Assembly (NCBI GenBank): GCA_041166085.1
Contig: JBEEFP010000036.1
Coordinates: 12,912-76,911, forward strand
Origin: JBEEFP01 sp041166085
GTDB taxonomy: Bacteria; Actinomycetota; Acidimicrobiia; Acidimicrobiales; JAFATL01
Length of the DNA: 64,000 bases
Reading direction: 5' to 3'
Shown: in pieces, positions 1 through 8,909 of the stretch
Numbering within the stretch: position 1 is the first letter of the stretch
Layout of the letters: each line of letters opens with the position of its first letter
The notes under the pieces: generated by a model
The model's input: the letters and a program-made list of their open reading frames with translations, nothing else
The model's database searches: none
What the model was told of the DNA's origin: nothing
Program-made: the position numbers and the translations under genes

Positions 1-1232
1 ACGCCCGCGGTGGAGAGCGCGCCCCGCGCACGCGCGTCGTCCGCCAAGCGCTCGAGGCCGGCCGCCACCTCTTCGTCGGATCCGGCCGCCGCCGCGGCGA
101 GGTGCCACGCTCGCCGCGGGCACTCGGCAGCCGATGAGCGTGCCAGGGCGGCATGGACGTGCCGTCGCTCAGCGATCGATGCGTTGCCGTAGATGGCGGA
201 ACGCACGAGCGGGTGACGGAACGATTGGTTGGGCTCGATCACGATCAAACCGGCTTCGACCGCCGCGTCGGCGGCGTCCCCAGCGATGCCGAGGTCGGAC
301 GCGGCCGCGAGGACCGTTTTGAGATCGGCGGCCGGATCGGCCGCGGCGATGAGCAGGAGGGTGCGTGTGTCCGGCGGAAGCGGGTCGAACAGGCCCAGGA
401 AGTGGGACTCGAGGCGTTTCGGAAGCGCCAGCGGCGCCGAGCCGGCGGCCGTTTTGGTCAGCTCGTCGACGGTGAGCCGGCTGAGTTCCACGATCGCCAG
501 TGGACAGCCCATCGTTTCGTCGACCACTTGCTGGATCAGCAGCGGGTCCCGCAGTTCCGGCACGACCTGCTGAACGAGCACGGACGCCGCACCGGCCGAC
601 AGCTCCGTGAGGTGCAGCGCCGGGAGACCGTCGAGGCGCGTGTCGAGGTCGGGTGATGGGCGCAGACCGAACAGCATTGCCACCTGGTCTGCGTGGAGCC
701 GACGGGCGGCGAGGGCCAAGGCGTCTCTCGACAACACGTCGAGCCATTGGGCGTCGTCGATGACACAAAGCAACGGCCCGGCTGCGGCCGCTTGGCCCAG
801 CAGCGACAGCGCGGCGAGTCCCACGAGGAACCGATCGGGTGGAGGCCCGTCGAGCAATGCGAACGCCCTCCGGAGCGCGTGGGCCTGGGGCGATGGAATC
901 TCATCGAGCTGGTTGAGGAACGGCTGGAGCAGTCGGTGCAGCCCGGCGTGGGCAAGCTCCATCTCGGACTCGACCCCCGCCACCCGAACCGTCCGGAACT
1001 CCGGGGCCGCGTCGACCACGCAATCGAGGAGCGCCGTCTTCCCGATGCCCGGATCCCCGAACAGCACTCGTGCACCTGCGCGACCCTCACGGGCCGCGTC
1101 GATGGCTTCGACCAGCCATGCAAGCTCATCGGCTCGACCGACGATTCCGAGCGACGTGTTGCGTTGGGAAAGCGAGTGGTCACGTCCAATCGCCGACGTC
1201 GGCGCGGCCGCTGGCGGCGCCGTGATGCTCAC
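1..1232 (-). CDS. LuxR-type large ATPase regulator, N-terminal part (cut by window edge)
   Basis: N-terminal ~410 residues of a large ATP-dependent LuxR-family (LAL/MalT-like) transcriptional regulator; the C-terminal HTH lies beyond position 1. After a short lead comes IVGRADEL, the usual opening of this family. A Walker A follows (FGDPGIGKTALLD, around residue 45) and then a Walker B-like LLCVIDDAQWLD (around residue 130). The sequence continues in the helical AAA/TPR style of the family, with RHPLVRSAIY near residue 350. The GTG at 1232 is the only reasonable start after an in-frame stop 15 bases upstream. The family senses a small ligand or partner protein and switches on a nearby operon. 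The closest relative in the window is the LuxR ATPase at 9447-12221. Confidence 0.85.
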   Translation of the reverse strand, partial: MSITAPPAAAPTSAIGRDHSLSQRNTSLGIVGRADELAWLVEAIDAAREGRAGARVLFGDPGIGKTALLDCVVDAAPEFRTVRVAGVESEMELAHAGLHRLLQPFLNQLDEIPSPQAHALRRAFALLDGPPPDRFLVGLAALSLLGQAAAAGPLLCVIDDAQWLDVLSRDALALAARRLHADQVAMLFGLRPSPDLDTRLDGLPALHLTELSAGAASVLVQQVVPELRDPLLIQQVVDETMGCPLAIVELSRLTVDELTKTAAGSAPLALPKRLESHFLGLFDPLPPDTRTLLLIAAADPAADLKTVLAAASDLGIAGDAADAAVEAGLIVIEPNQSFRHPLVRSAIYGNASIAERRHVHAALARSSAAECPRRAWHLAAAAAGSDEEVAAGLERLADDARARGALSTAG

Positions 1233-1460
1233 TCGACCGCACCCCTAGGTGATGTGCTCTTCTCCATGGCTCAGCTCGTCAAGACCTCGCGGATGACGTC
1301 GGTGACATGTTGGACACCGTCATGAGACGCAACCAGACGATTTCGACGTGCGGCTGGGTGCGACCGGTACGGGCTACGGCTCGCACCCTGACATTGCGTC
1401 CTGTTGTGTGCCCGCACGATTTCTGGCTCAGCGTGCACAGCGGGTCGAACTGTGCAGGGC

Positions 1461-2408
1461 CTAGTCGTGTCGGTATGAGCCGCGCAGCACCTCTCGCGGC
1501 GTGACCCCGTACGCGCGGCGGAACCGTTGAGTGAAGTGGCTCGCGTCCTTGAACCCCCACTTGTGGGCGACGAACGCAACCGAGACCCGGGGCCGGTCGG
1601 GCGAACTGAGGTCTCGTCGAGCGCCGTCGAGGCGCTCTTGCATGACCCACTCCATAAGTGTCACGTCCGCCTCGTCGCACAGCTTGTACAGGTAGCGGAC
1701 AGAGATGTTGTGTGCTCGCGCGATCTTCGCGGGCGTGAGATCGCCGTCGGTCAAGTGCTGGCGCACGTAGGCGAAGATCCGAGGTGCCAACGCGTCGGCG
1801 AACGCTGAGCGGGCAAACCGTGCATCGGTCGCCGCTGAGACGATCAGCGCTCGGAGAAGGTTGGTGGTAGCGAGGCCGACGTCGGGGCCACCAGCACTCG
1901 AGCTGATGGCATCAGCTTCACGGCGTAACGACAGCAGGTGGCGGCCCACGAGCGCGAACAGTGGGCTTGCCGGAAGCCTTTCGCAGGCCCGCTGCGCCAT
2001 CTCGACCGACACGTCCATCTCCTCGAATGGGATCTCCACCGCAGCCGTCGCGCCGTCGATCACGAACTGGTTCCGCAGTGTCGGGCTGACCATCACCAGA
2101 TCGCCGGGCATCAACGCCAACCGCCGGTCATCCTCGATGGATCGACCGGTCCCGTGCATCTGGAGACAGAACGCGATCATCGGATCCAAACGCCGCGTGG
2201 GGCCGCTTCTGACCACGTCCATGCCCGGGCTGTCCGGACAGAACAGTTTCATGTTCCCGAACATCCATCCCTCGATACGCGTCGAGTCGATGGCTTCCTG
2301 ACTCAACAGGGAGACCTGCCGTGGCACGTCGGCGAGAACGTACGCATCGTGGATCGCGTCTCGGCGATGGTCCCGAGGGAGGTCCCGGGTGTCGAGCCAT
2401 ACGACCAT
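1461..2408 (-). CDS. AraC-family transcriptional regulator
   Basis: Regulator of 315 residues. The N-terminal ~190 residues look like the beta-rich sensor domain of the AraC-binding-like group (PMIAFCLQMHGTG, LMPGDLVMVSP). The C-terminal ~100 residues form the double helix-turn-helix, with a first helix pair around IARAHNISVRYLYKLC and the second ending VAHKWGFKDASHFTQRFRRAYGVTPREV. That last motif is the AraC signature. Start ATG at 2408 is preceded by a weak AAGG. No target is obvious: it sits alone between the LuxR-ATPase gene and a divergent Dps gene, so the 263-base spacer to Dps could hold its site. Family assignment is firm; the effector is unknown. Confidence 0.92.
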   Translation of the reverse strand: MVVWLDTRDLPRDHRRDAIHDAYVLADVPRQVSLLSQEAIDSTRIEGWMFGNMKLFCPDSPGMDVVRSGPTRRLDPMIAFCLQMHGTGRSIEDDRRLALMPGDLVMVSPTLRNQFVIDGATAAVEIPFEEMDVSVEMAQRACERLPASPLFALVGRHLLSLRREADAISSSAGGPDVGLATTNLLRALIVSAATDARFARSAFADALAPRIFAYVRQHLTDGDLTPAKIARAHNISVRYLYKLCDEADVTLMEWVMQERLDGARRDLSSPDRPRVSVAFVAHKWGFKDASHFTQRFRRAYGVTPREVLRGSYRHD

Positions 2409-2671
2409 GCCTTGCGTCGCCCCCGTTCTCGACCGAGACCTTCGGTGCGGAGCAACGAGACTGCTGTCCGGTCGTGCGCGGACATCGGCACCGTGCCGTG
2501 GCCGTCCCTTGAGACGCTAGTGCTTGATCTGTGCCGAAGGACGGGCCAACACCTGGCGCGCTCCTCGATCCGCGCCCAGCGGCCGCGGTGAGGGTGACTA
2601 CGCGCCTTACGGGATGCGACTCGGGCGGATCGGCGTCATCGTGCGCGCAAGCGACCTGGAGGTTCTCGACC

Positions 2672-3112
2672 GTGAATGCCGCCGCACGTCAGACCATCGC
2701 AGCCGCCCTCGACGTAGCGCTCGTCGATCTCATCAACCTCGGCCTCCTCGCCAAGCAGGCGCATTGGAACGTCGAGGGGCCGATGTTCCGCTCGCTGCAC
2801 CTCCTTCTCGACGAGCTCGCCGATCTCGCTCGCAACGGAGGCGACGAGGTCGCCGAGCGGGCGATCACCCTCGGCCACCACCCCGACGGCCGGGCCGCGA
2901 CCGTTGCCACGTCTTCGCTCCCCGACGTCCCCGCCGGCGCGATCCGAGACAGCGATGTCGTCGCCAGGTTCCAGCTCATCCTGGACGCCGTTGTCGAGCG
3001 CCTCCACCGCGCCATCGACTCATCGACCGACGACCCCGTCACCCAGGACCTGCTCACGACGATCGCAGCTGGAATTGAAAAACAGGCATGGATGATCTGC
3101 GCCCACGCGTGA
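2672..3112 (+). CDS. dps: Dps/ferritin-like DNA-protection protein
   Basis: Dps family (ferritin-like four-helix bundle that oxidises and stores iron and shields DNA in stationary phase or under peroxide). The N-terminal half carries the Dps signature: LAKQAHWNVEGPMF followed by LHLLLDELADLARNGGDEVAERAITLG, which supplies the His/Asp/Glu ferroxidase ligands at the dimer interface. I chose the GTG at 2672 because GGAGG lies 9 bases upstream at 2658-2662 and because the resulting 146 residues fit the family. An in-frame ATG at 2531 would add 47 non-family residues. The C-terminus is short, without a Lys-rich DNA-binding tail. Confidence 0.9.
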   Translation: MNAAARQTIAAALDVALVDLINLGLLAKQAHWNVEGPMFRSLHLLLDELADLARNGGDEVAERAITLGHHPDGRAATVATSSLPDVPAGAIRDSDVVARFQLILDAVVERLHRAIDSSTDDPVTQDLLTTIAAGIEKQAWMICAHA

Positions 3113-3349
3113 AGGCGATCAGGGACTCCAGGATCGACCCGCCGCGCCGCGTTGGCGACGCTGCTCGCCTCACCGCCGTCACCGGTCTCGGACTCGTCGC
3201 GGGTGATGGCGCAGCCGAGGTCCTCATATGGGTTACGGCGTAGGGGTCGACCACCTGGCACCACGCGTTTCAGGGGATTTGACCGAGCGCCGATCGGACC
3301 GACGATCTGACCGCCACCTCAACCGCCCACCAATGCAGAGGAGACCCTC

Positions 3350-4306
3350 ATGAGCAAGCCCGTACTCGAGCCCGCCGCCCAAGCGTTCGTCGAGGCCACC
3401 AACGACCCGCCGTACCTGTTCGACCTCGAGCCCAGTGTCGGCCGCAAGACGGTCGACGAGGTGCAGAGCCCCGAGATCGATGTCCCCGGCACCGAGAAGA
3501 CCATGGTGACCGTGCCCGGCGGTCCGTCCGGCTCGGTGTCCGTGAGCATCTTCCGGCCCAGCGGTATCGAGGGCCCGCTCCCGGTGATCATCTTCATCCA
3601 CGGCGCGGGGTGGGTGTTCGGCAACGACCACACGCACGGCCGCTTGGCGCGCGAGCTGGCCAAGGGCGTCGGCGCCGCCGTCGTCTTCCCCAACTACAGC
3701 CTCTCGCCTGAAGCGCGATTCCCGATCGCCACCGAGGAGAACTACGCCGTAGCCCAGTGGGTCATGACCACCGGGGCCGACAACGATCTCGACCCGAGCC
3801 GCGTGGCCGTCGCCGGTGACTCCGTCGGTGGCGACATGGCCGCGTCGCTGACGATCACCGCCAAGGAGCGAGGCGACGTGCGCCTCGCCGCCCAGGTGCT
3901 CTTCTACCCGGTCACCGACGGCGCATTCGACACCGGCTCCTACGAGCAGTTCGCCACCGGCTACTTCCTCCGGCGCGACGGGATGCAGTGGTTCTGGGAT
4001 CAGTACACCACTGACCCTGCGGAGCGGGCGCTGGCCACCGCGTCACCACTTCAAGCAACGGATGATCAGCTGGCGGGTCTGCCGCCCGCCCTGGTCATCA
4101 CCGGTGAGGCCGACGTGCTGCGTGACGAGGGCGAGGCCTACGCCAACCGCCTCCGATCCGCAGGTGTGCCGGTCATCGCAACCCGGTACCAGGGCATCAT
4201 CCACGACTTCGTGATGCTCAACGCGCTGCGGGAGACCAACGCCGCCGAAGCCGCCATCACCCAGGCCATCGACTTCCTGGCCAAGAAGCTCGAGACCCGC
4301 AGCTGA
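3350..4306 (+). CDS. Alpha/beta-hydrolase esterase of the HSL (hormone-sensitive lipase) family
   Basis: Cytoplasmic carboxylesterase of 318 residues in the HSL/alpha-beta hydrolase-3 family. The oxyanion-hole motif HGAGWVFG is near residue 85. The nucleophile elbow GDSVGGDMAAS (Ser near residue 160) is the HSL form of GDSAGG. The acid is likely the Asp in GEADVLRDEG and the His is in IIHDFVML. AGGAGA sits 6 bases before the ATG. It stands alone, followed by a strong hairpin at 4315-4369. Substrate unknown; small acyl esters are typical for the family. Confidence 0.9.
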   Translation: MSKPVLEPAAQAFVEATNDPPYLFDLEPSVGRKTVDEVQSPEIDVPGTEKTMVTVPGGPSGSVSVSIFRPSGIEGPLPVIIFIHGAGWVFGNDHTHGRLARELAKGVGAAVVFPNYSLSPEARFPIATEENYAVAQWVMTTGADNDLDPSRVAVAGDSVGGDMAASLTITAKERGDVRLAAQVLFYPVTDGAFDTGSYEQFATGYFLRRDGMQWFWDQYTTDPAERALATASPLQATDDQLAGLPPALVITGEADVLRDEGEAYANRLRSAGVPVIATRYQGIIHDFVMLNALRETNAAEAAITQAIDFLAKKLETRS

Positions 4307-4314
4307 CCCAACCC

Positions 4315-4369
4315 GCCGGAGCACTGCCTCCGCGTGCTGCCCCCCCCTTTCCGGGGGCGGTGCTCCGGC
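4315..4369 (+). terminator. Strong GC hairpin after the esterase gene
   Basis: Perfect 10-base inverted arms at 4315-4324 (GCCGGAGCAC) and 4360-4369 (GTGCTCCGGC). Further pairing inside comes from GCC/GGC and a C7 run opposite a G5 run. It starts 9 bases after the esterase stop. No long T-run follows, as is common for actinobacterial terminators. Confidence 0.7.
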
Positions 4370-4426
4370 CGCGGAACCGCCGAGCCCCGGTCGACAGCTC
4401 GAAGGAATCAGAAGGAGCGGTGATCG

Positions 4427-5077
4427 ATGCCCAAGACGAGCCCCGAACCCCGTCGCGATCCGACGACTGATCGTCTGCTCACGCCTGAGAACTGCATCGT
4501 GGTGTTGATCGACTTTCAGCCGGAGCAGTACTCGCTGGTCACCTCCGCCACACGCGAGGAGATCGACCTCAACGTGGTTGCCCTCTGCAGGCTGGCGACA
4601 GGATTCAACGTTCCTGTTGTCCTCTCCACCGTCGCCGTCGGCATGGGCGTCAACGACGGCACGTCGCGAGTGATTCTCGATGAGCTCCCGGGCGTGACCG
4701 AGATCGACCGCACCGGCGTCAACGCGTGGGAGGACGCTGAGGTTCGACGAGCGATCGAAACGTCGGAGCGTCGCAAGGTCGTGATTGCCGGGCTCTGGAC
4801 TGAGGTCTGTCTGACGTTCCCGGCGCTCGACATGCTTGCCGAGGGGTTCGACGTCTACCCGGTCGCCGACGCGGTCGGGGGGATAACCCAAGTCGCTCAC
4901 GACCGTGCCTTCGACCGGATGATCGCAGCTGGGGCCCAGCCGGTGACCGCAATCTCCTTCGGCTGCGAGCTGATGCGCAACTGGGCTCGCGACGGCTCCG
5001 ACCGCCTACGTGAGGTGATGCGCTGGTACTTCCCGGAGCGCCGGCGCCTCGGGCTTGCGCTCAGGCCGCTCTCGTGA
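4427..5077 (+). CDS. Isochorismatase-like cysteine hydrolase
   Basis: Isochorismatase/YcaC-like hydrolase of 216 residues. The family uses an Asp-Lys-Cys triad on amides or isochorismate-like ethers. The Asp is in CIVVLIDFQPEQ (near residue 28) and the Cys is in VIAGLWTEVCL (near residue 128), in the usual spacing. The GLWTEVCLTFPALDMLAEGFDVYPVADA stretch resembles YcaC-type hydrolases rather than true isochorismatases. GAAGGAG precedes the ATG. It stands between a terminator and a convergent VOC gene, so it is probably monocistronic. Substrate cannot be read from the sequence. Confidence 0.88.
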   Translation: MPKTSPEPRRDPTTDRLLTPENCIVVLIDFQPEQYSLVTSATREEIDLNVVALCRLATGFNVPVVLSTVAVGMGVNDGTSRVILDELPGVTEIDRTGVNAWEDAEVRRAIETSERRKVVIAGLWTEVCLTFPALDMLAEGFDVYPVADAVGGITQVAHDRAFDRMIAAGAQPVTAISFGCELMRNWARDGSDRLREVMRWYFPERRRLGLALRPLS

Positions 5078-5109
5078 GTCGGGCCTCGAGGCGGTTGGCC
5101 TCGAGTTGC

Positions 5110-5466
5110 TCAGCCGGCGATGAGGTCGAACTCGTTGCCTTCGATGTCGCCGAAGGTCGTCCAGCGCGCTTCGCCCTGTTCGATGTCGCGGAGCTTGTGG
5201 GCGCCGAGACCGATCAGTCGTTCGGTCTCTACTTCGAAGCTGGTCGTGATGAGATCCAGGTGCAGCCGGTTCTTCACCGTCTTCGGTTCGGGAACCTGGT
5301 GGAACGCCAATCGAGGTCCGTGCACACCTTCGTCGTCGACGAGCACGACAGCGTGCTCCTGGGTTGGATGGTCGGCTATCTCTCGGCCGAGCACATCGGC
5401 CCAGAACCGAGCAAGTGCGGCGGCGTCGACGCAATCGACGGCGACGCCGAAGAATGTGTTGCTCAT
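5110..5466 (-). CDS. VOC (glyoxalase/bleomycin-resistance fold) protein
   Basis: A 118-residue single-module protein with the beta-alpha-beta-beta-beta VOC pattern: FGVAVDCVDAAALARFWADVLGRE at the start, RLHLDLITTSFE in the middle and TTFGDIEGNEFDLIAG at the end. It matches the glyoxalase-like subgroup, in which only some metal ligands are kept. Such stand-alone modules usually dimerise. It lies 126 bases upstream of no other minus-strand gene start, so it may be read from its own promoter in 5467-5592. Role unknown. Confidence 0.85.
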   Translation of the reverse strand: MSNTFFGVAVDCVDAAALARFWADVLGREIADHPTQEHAVVLVDDEGVHGPRLAFHQVPEPKTVKNRLHLDLITTSFEVETERLIGLGAHKLRDIEQGEARWTTFGDIEGNEFDLIAG

Positions 5467-5592
5467 GACGGAACCTCTTTCGTTGGTCGTGGCTGGGTCT
5501 GGGTGCGCAGAGACGTAAGGCGTCGAGACATCGCGGGCGAAGCGGGTGATCTGGTCGAGGTTCGTTCGGTCGCGGTCCTGTAGCGCGTTGAC

Positions 5593-6327
5593 TCAGATCG
5601 CAGTACGTCCACCGTCGACGGCAATCACCGCGCCGGTGATGTAGCTCGCTTTGTCCGACGCGAGGAAGGCGATGACCTCGGCGATCTCTTCGACCTGGGC
5701 GGCGCGCCCGAGCAGGGTGGTGCTGCCCAGTTGCTTGATCCGGTCCGGGCTGGCGCCGCTGGTGTAGACGGGCCCGGGGGCCACGGTGTTGACTCGAACT
5801 CCCGCGGGGCTGAACTCAGCAGCCCACGAACGCGACAGAACGCTCAGAGCGGCTTTGGTTGCCCCGTACGCGGCGCCGCCGATCAGGCCGACGTGTCCTG
5901 CCATCGAGTCGAGGCTCACGATGCTCCCGTGTCCCCTCGCTGCCATCCCGGGAGCGATCGCTGCCACCAGCTGGTAGGCCGAACGGACGTTGCTCGCGAA
6001 GAGTGCGTCGAACGTCGCTGTGTCGAGCTCGGCCGTTGGACCGAACCACGAGAACCCGCCGTTGTTGACGAGGATGTCCACGTCGCCGGCCTCTTTGGCG
6101 AGTCGGTTTACGTCGTCGGCGTCGGCGAGGTCGGCCGCCAGGAAGCGGGCGTGTCCACCTGCGTCTTCGATGGCTCGGACTGTTGCTGCGCCGCGCTCTG
6201 CATCGCGGCCGTGCACGATCACGTCGAGGCCGTCACTGGCAAGCTTCATGGCCACGGCCCGTCCGATGCCCGACGTTGCTCCGGTGACGAGAGCGACCTC
6301 GGGTGACGCTTGCGTCTGTTGGCTCAT
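5593..6327 (-). CDS. Short-chain dehydrogenase/reductase
   Basis: Classical SDR of 244 residues. NAD(P)-binding TGATSGIGRAV is near residue 15, the structural NNGGF comes later, and the catalytic Tyr-x3-Lys is in AAYGATKAAL. The C-terminal GAVIAVDGGRTAI is typical of FabG-like oxidoreductases. I chose the ATG at 6327 because AAGGAGAT lies 5 bases before it; an upstream in-frame ATG would add a basic, non-family tail. Substrate unknown. Confidence 0.9.
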   Translation of the reverse strand: MSQQTQASPEVALVTGATSGIGRAVAMKLASDGLDVIVHGRDAERGAATVRAIEDAGGHARFLAADLADADDVNRLAKEAGDVDILVNNGGFSWFGPTAELDTATFDALFASNVRSAYQLVAAIAPGMAARGHGSIVSLDSMAGHVGLIGGAAYGATKAALSVLSRSWAAEFSPAGVRVNTVAPGPVYTSGASPDRIKQLGSTTLLGRAAQVEEIAEVIAFLASDKASYITGAVIAVDGGRTAI

Positions 6328-6434
6328 GACCAATCTCCTTTTGTGAGTAGGACGCGCGTTGTGGGTCATGCCACGTGATGGTCCTCGATCGCGCTTCGCC
6401 CCAGTCAACGCGCTGCGCCGGTTGATTCATCTCA

Positions 6435-7289
6435 CTAGCCCGCTACGACCCGGCGATACCCGCCGCCCACCCAGTCGGCGACCAGGCGGCCGTATTCCTC
6501 CGATGCTTGCTCCCACGCGAAGTGACCGGCGTCAAGAGGATGGATCTCGCTGTTGGGGAGGAGATCGTGGAGGTACTCGTTGTTCGACCACGGCACGAGG
6601 TCATCTTCGCGGCCGGCGACGATTTGGGTCGGAGTGGTGATCGACGAGAGCAGATCACGTAGCACCGGGTTCTGCTCGGGGTAGTGCCGCACGAAGCGCG
6701 CCGACTCCGCGAAGCGTCCGAGGTCATAGGCGCTGACATAGTCCTCGTGAACCTCGGGCTCGTTGTCCTTGGCGGCACCGGACTCGACCGCGAGGCCGAT
6801 GTTGGTTCTGGCGTCCAGGCCGCGCACCACGTCCAGATTCGGCGCTTCGATGATGTCCTTGAGCGCGCCGCCGGCCTCGATCGGGAAGCGGACGGCGCCG
6901 CCGCCGATGGTCAGGCTCGTGACGCGTTGGGGGGCCTTCGCAGCAAGGAAGAGCGCCGCGGCCGTGCCCACGTCCGGCCCGACGATGTGGGGAGCGCCCA
7001 GGCCCCACTCATCGATCATGCGGGCCAGGAACGCGCCCGAGCCGTCCGGGGCAATCAGGTCCGGGCGACCGTCGGAGTGACCGAATCCCGGTAAGTCGAT
7101 GGCGACCACCCGCCCGACGGTCGCGACGCGCTCCCAGATGCGACGGAAGGCCCAAAGGCTCTCGGGCCACGGTGCCAGCAGCAGCACGGTGGTATCCGAC
7201 CCTGCCCTGGTGTCTGCGAACCTCACCCGTACGCCGTCACAGACTCGGAAGTACGTGCTGATCGGCGAACCCGCCTCGGCATCCGCCAT
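6435..7289 (-). CDS. Alpha/beta hydrolase with Asp at the nucleophile elbow
   Basis: Alpha/beta hydrolase of 284 residues, close in layout to haloalkane dehalogenases and epoxide hydrolases. The oxyanion region is LLLAPWPESLWAFRRIW. The nucleophile position reads HIVGPDVGTAAAL, that is G-x-D-x-G, with Asp where esterases have Ser. A REDDLVPW loop gives the acid and DAGHFAWEQ the His. An Asp nucleophile implies an alkyl-enzyme ester mechanism (C-halogen or epoxide cleavage), but substrate is inference. Start at ATG 7289; a longer frame upstream is low-complexity and not family-like. Confidence 0.85.
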   Translation of the reverse strand: MADAEAGSPISTYFRVCDGVRVRFADTRAGSDTTVLLLAPWPESLWAFRRIWERVATVGRVVAIDLPGFGHSDGRPDLIAPDGSGAFLARMIDEWGLGAPHIVGPDVGTAAALFLAAKAPQRVTSLTIGGGAVRFPIEAGGALKDIIEAPNLDVVRGLDARTNIGLAVESGAAKDNEPEVHEDYVSAYDLGRFAESARFVRHYPEQNPVLRDLLSSITTPTQIVAGREDDLVPWSNNEYLHDLLPNSEIHPLDAGHFAWEQASEEYGRLVADWVGGGYRRVVAG

Positions 7290-7350
7290 CAGACGGCCTC
7301 GGTGAGGAACGTGTTCCTGTCCCCACTGGCCGGCTTGTCGCGGCCGTCTG

Positions 7351-8220
7351 TCATGCGCTCGCCTCTTCGACAGTCGCGTCGACCTCGCCCAGGTGATGGC
7401 CCATGCGGAGCTCGAAGTCTTGGCCGACGGCCACGGCGTGCGCGGTAACCGCGGCGCGTCGTGCACCGGTCGAAGGGGAAACGATCAGCTCGCGCAGTTC
7501 GTCCAGCGTCTCGCGGAAGTCATCTACCGACGGCGCCAGTGCGTCGCGTCGGCTGACCGTCAGTCGTTTCGCGACGGAGAGGGCGTGGGTGTCGAACGAT
7601 GCGAGACGTCGGGCAAGCCTGTCGACGTAGTCGTCGAGTTCATTGTCGGGGATCGCACGGTTGATCCATCCGTAGCGTTCCGCGGTGACCGCGTCGTAGT
7701 CGTCGCTGCTGGCAATGATCTCCAGTGCCCGTGCGGTCCCGACGAGTTCGGGAAGACGTTCGATCGCGCCGCCCGCGGGCACGATGCCGACGCCGACTTC
7801 GGGTTGCCCCAGGACCGTGTTCTCGATACTGGCGAATTGCAGGTCGCACGAGAGCACGAACTCGCTGCCGCCGCCGCGGGCGCGGCCGCGGATCGATGCA
7901 ATCGTGATCGGATCGGCGCGGCGCATGCGCAGCATGGAGTCGATGAAGAGCGTGACGCCGTCCTCGGTGGGCATGAAGGCGACGGGGTTCGGGTCCGAGA
8001 GGTCGTATCGGGCCATGTAGAAGTCGGGATGCTCGCTCGCAAACACGACGACCCGTAGGTCCCGGGCTTCTTCGATTCGCCTGACGATCGCGTCGAGCTC
8101 GACAACCGTGGTGGAGTTCAACAGGTTGATCGGTGGGTTCGAGAACACGATCCGCCAGTAGCCACCTGCGGGTTCCTCGATGGTGAACTGGACCAGCTCT
8201 CCTTCTATGTATGTTGACAT
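7351..8220 (-). CDS. Enoyl-CoA hydratase/isomerase family protein
   Basis: Crotonase-fold protein of 289 residues. Both catalytic acids of enoyl-CoA hydratase are present by alignment to rat ECH: Glu in RARGGGSEFVLSCDLQFAS and Glu in LGQPEVGVGIVPAGG. The first oxyanion loop is unusual (DFYMARYDLS instead of FSAGADL), a variant seen in some stand-alone crotonases. It is divergent from the TetR gene at 8265, and its start at 8220 lies inside a palindromic operator, so TetR control is very likely. Confidence 0.87.
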   Translation of the reverse strand: MSTYIEGELVQFTIEEPAGGYWRIVFSNPPINLLNSTTVVELDAIVRRIEEARDLRVVVFASEHPDFYMARYDLSDPNPVAFMPTEDGVTLFIDSMLRMRRADPITIASIRGRARGGGSEFVLSCDLQFASIENTVLGQPEVGVGIVPAGGAIERLPELVGTARALEIIASSDDYDAVTAERYGWINRAIPDNELDDYVDRLARRLASFDTHALSVAKRLTVSRRDALAPSVDDFRETLDELRELIVSPSTGARRAAVTAHAVAVGQDFELRMGHHLGEVDATVEEASA

Positions 8221-8256
8221 GCATAGTTCCTAGCACGCCTATGCTCTGTTGCATAG
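8205..8256. promoter_or_regulatory. Putative TetR operator cluster in the crotonase/TetR divergent promoter
   Basis: The 22-base near-palindrome at 8205-8226 (CTATGTATGTTGACATGCATAG without its last two bases) pairs 9 of 11 positions and covers the crotonase start codon. Two more half sites follow: CTATGC at 8240-8245 and GCATAG at 8251-8256, again in inverted order relative to each other. All lie in or next to the 44-base gap between the divergent genes. The arrangement fits autoregulation by the adjacent TetR. Confidence 0.65.
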
Positions 8257-8264
8257 TGGAAGTC

Positions 8265-8864
8265 ATGCCGCGCAATGACGTTCGGACCAAGATGGTCGAA
8301 GGGGCGGTGCGACTCCTCGCCATCAACGGGGTGGAAGGCACCTCGTTCGCCGGGGTGCTCGCTACGACGGGAGCGCCGCGGGGTTCGGTGTATCACCACT
8401 TCCCCGGAGGAAAGACCGAGTTGCTGCACGCCGCGCTCGACCTCGCCAGCGAGCGCGGGCTGGCCGCGATGGAGGCCACTCGTGGGCAGCCGCCCGCAGT
8501 CGTCGTTGCCCGCTTTCTCGACCTATGGCGAGAGCTGCTGAACCGCTCGAAGCTGACGGCCGGCTGCGCCGTGCTGGCCGTCACCGTCGCCGCGGGCGAC
8601 AACGAATTACTCGATCACGCGGGAACAATCTTTCGTACCTGGGCCGATGTGCTCGCGGACCTGTTCGCGACGAGTGGCATGAAGAAGGCACCTGCACGAG
8701 AGCTGGCGGTCACGGTGATCGCCGCGACCGAAGGCGCAGTCGCGTTGTCCCGAGCACAACGGAGCCGTGAGCCGTTCGACCATGTGGCCGCGACGTTGAC
8801 CCGCCTCGCCAAGTCGAACTCCGGCGCGCTCCGGCTCGGGCATTCGATTCGCTCTGTTGATTGA
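8265..8864 (+). CDS. TetR-family repressor (LmrA/YxaF type)
   Basis: TetR regulator of 199 residues. The N-terminal HTH runs from RTKMVEGAVRLLAINGVEGTSFAGVLATTGAPRGSVYHHFPGGKTELL, where GSVYHHF is the recognition helix end. The C-terminal half resembles the LmrA/YxaF ligand domain (LLNRSKLTAGCAVLAV). I chose ATG 8265 because it directly precedes the family start MPRNDVRTKM; an in-frame ATG at 8211 would overlap the divergent crotonase gene. It probably represses itself and the crotonase through the palindromes at 8205-8256. Confidence 0.92.
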   Translation: MPRNDVRTKMVEGAVRLLAINGVEGTSFAGVLATTGAPRGSVYHHFPGGKTELLHAALDLASERGLAAMEATRGQPPAVVVARFLDLWRELLNRSKLTAGCAVLAVTVAAGDNELLDHAGTIFRTWADVLADLFATSGMKKAPARELAVTVIAATEGAVALSRAQRSREPFDHVAATLTRLAKSNSGALRLGHSIRSVD

Positions 8865-8909
8865 CTCGGCGGCCGCCATGCCGGCTCCAGGGTGAGGCTC
8901 CCTGGAGGA

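Noticed and set aside
1233..1460. A remnant gene between the LuxR ATPase and AraC genes
   Set aside because: A short minus-strand stretch reads like the end of a hydrolase, but it has no second supporting motif and stays unassigned.
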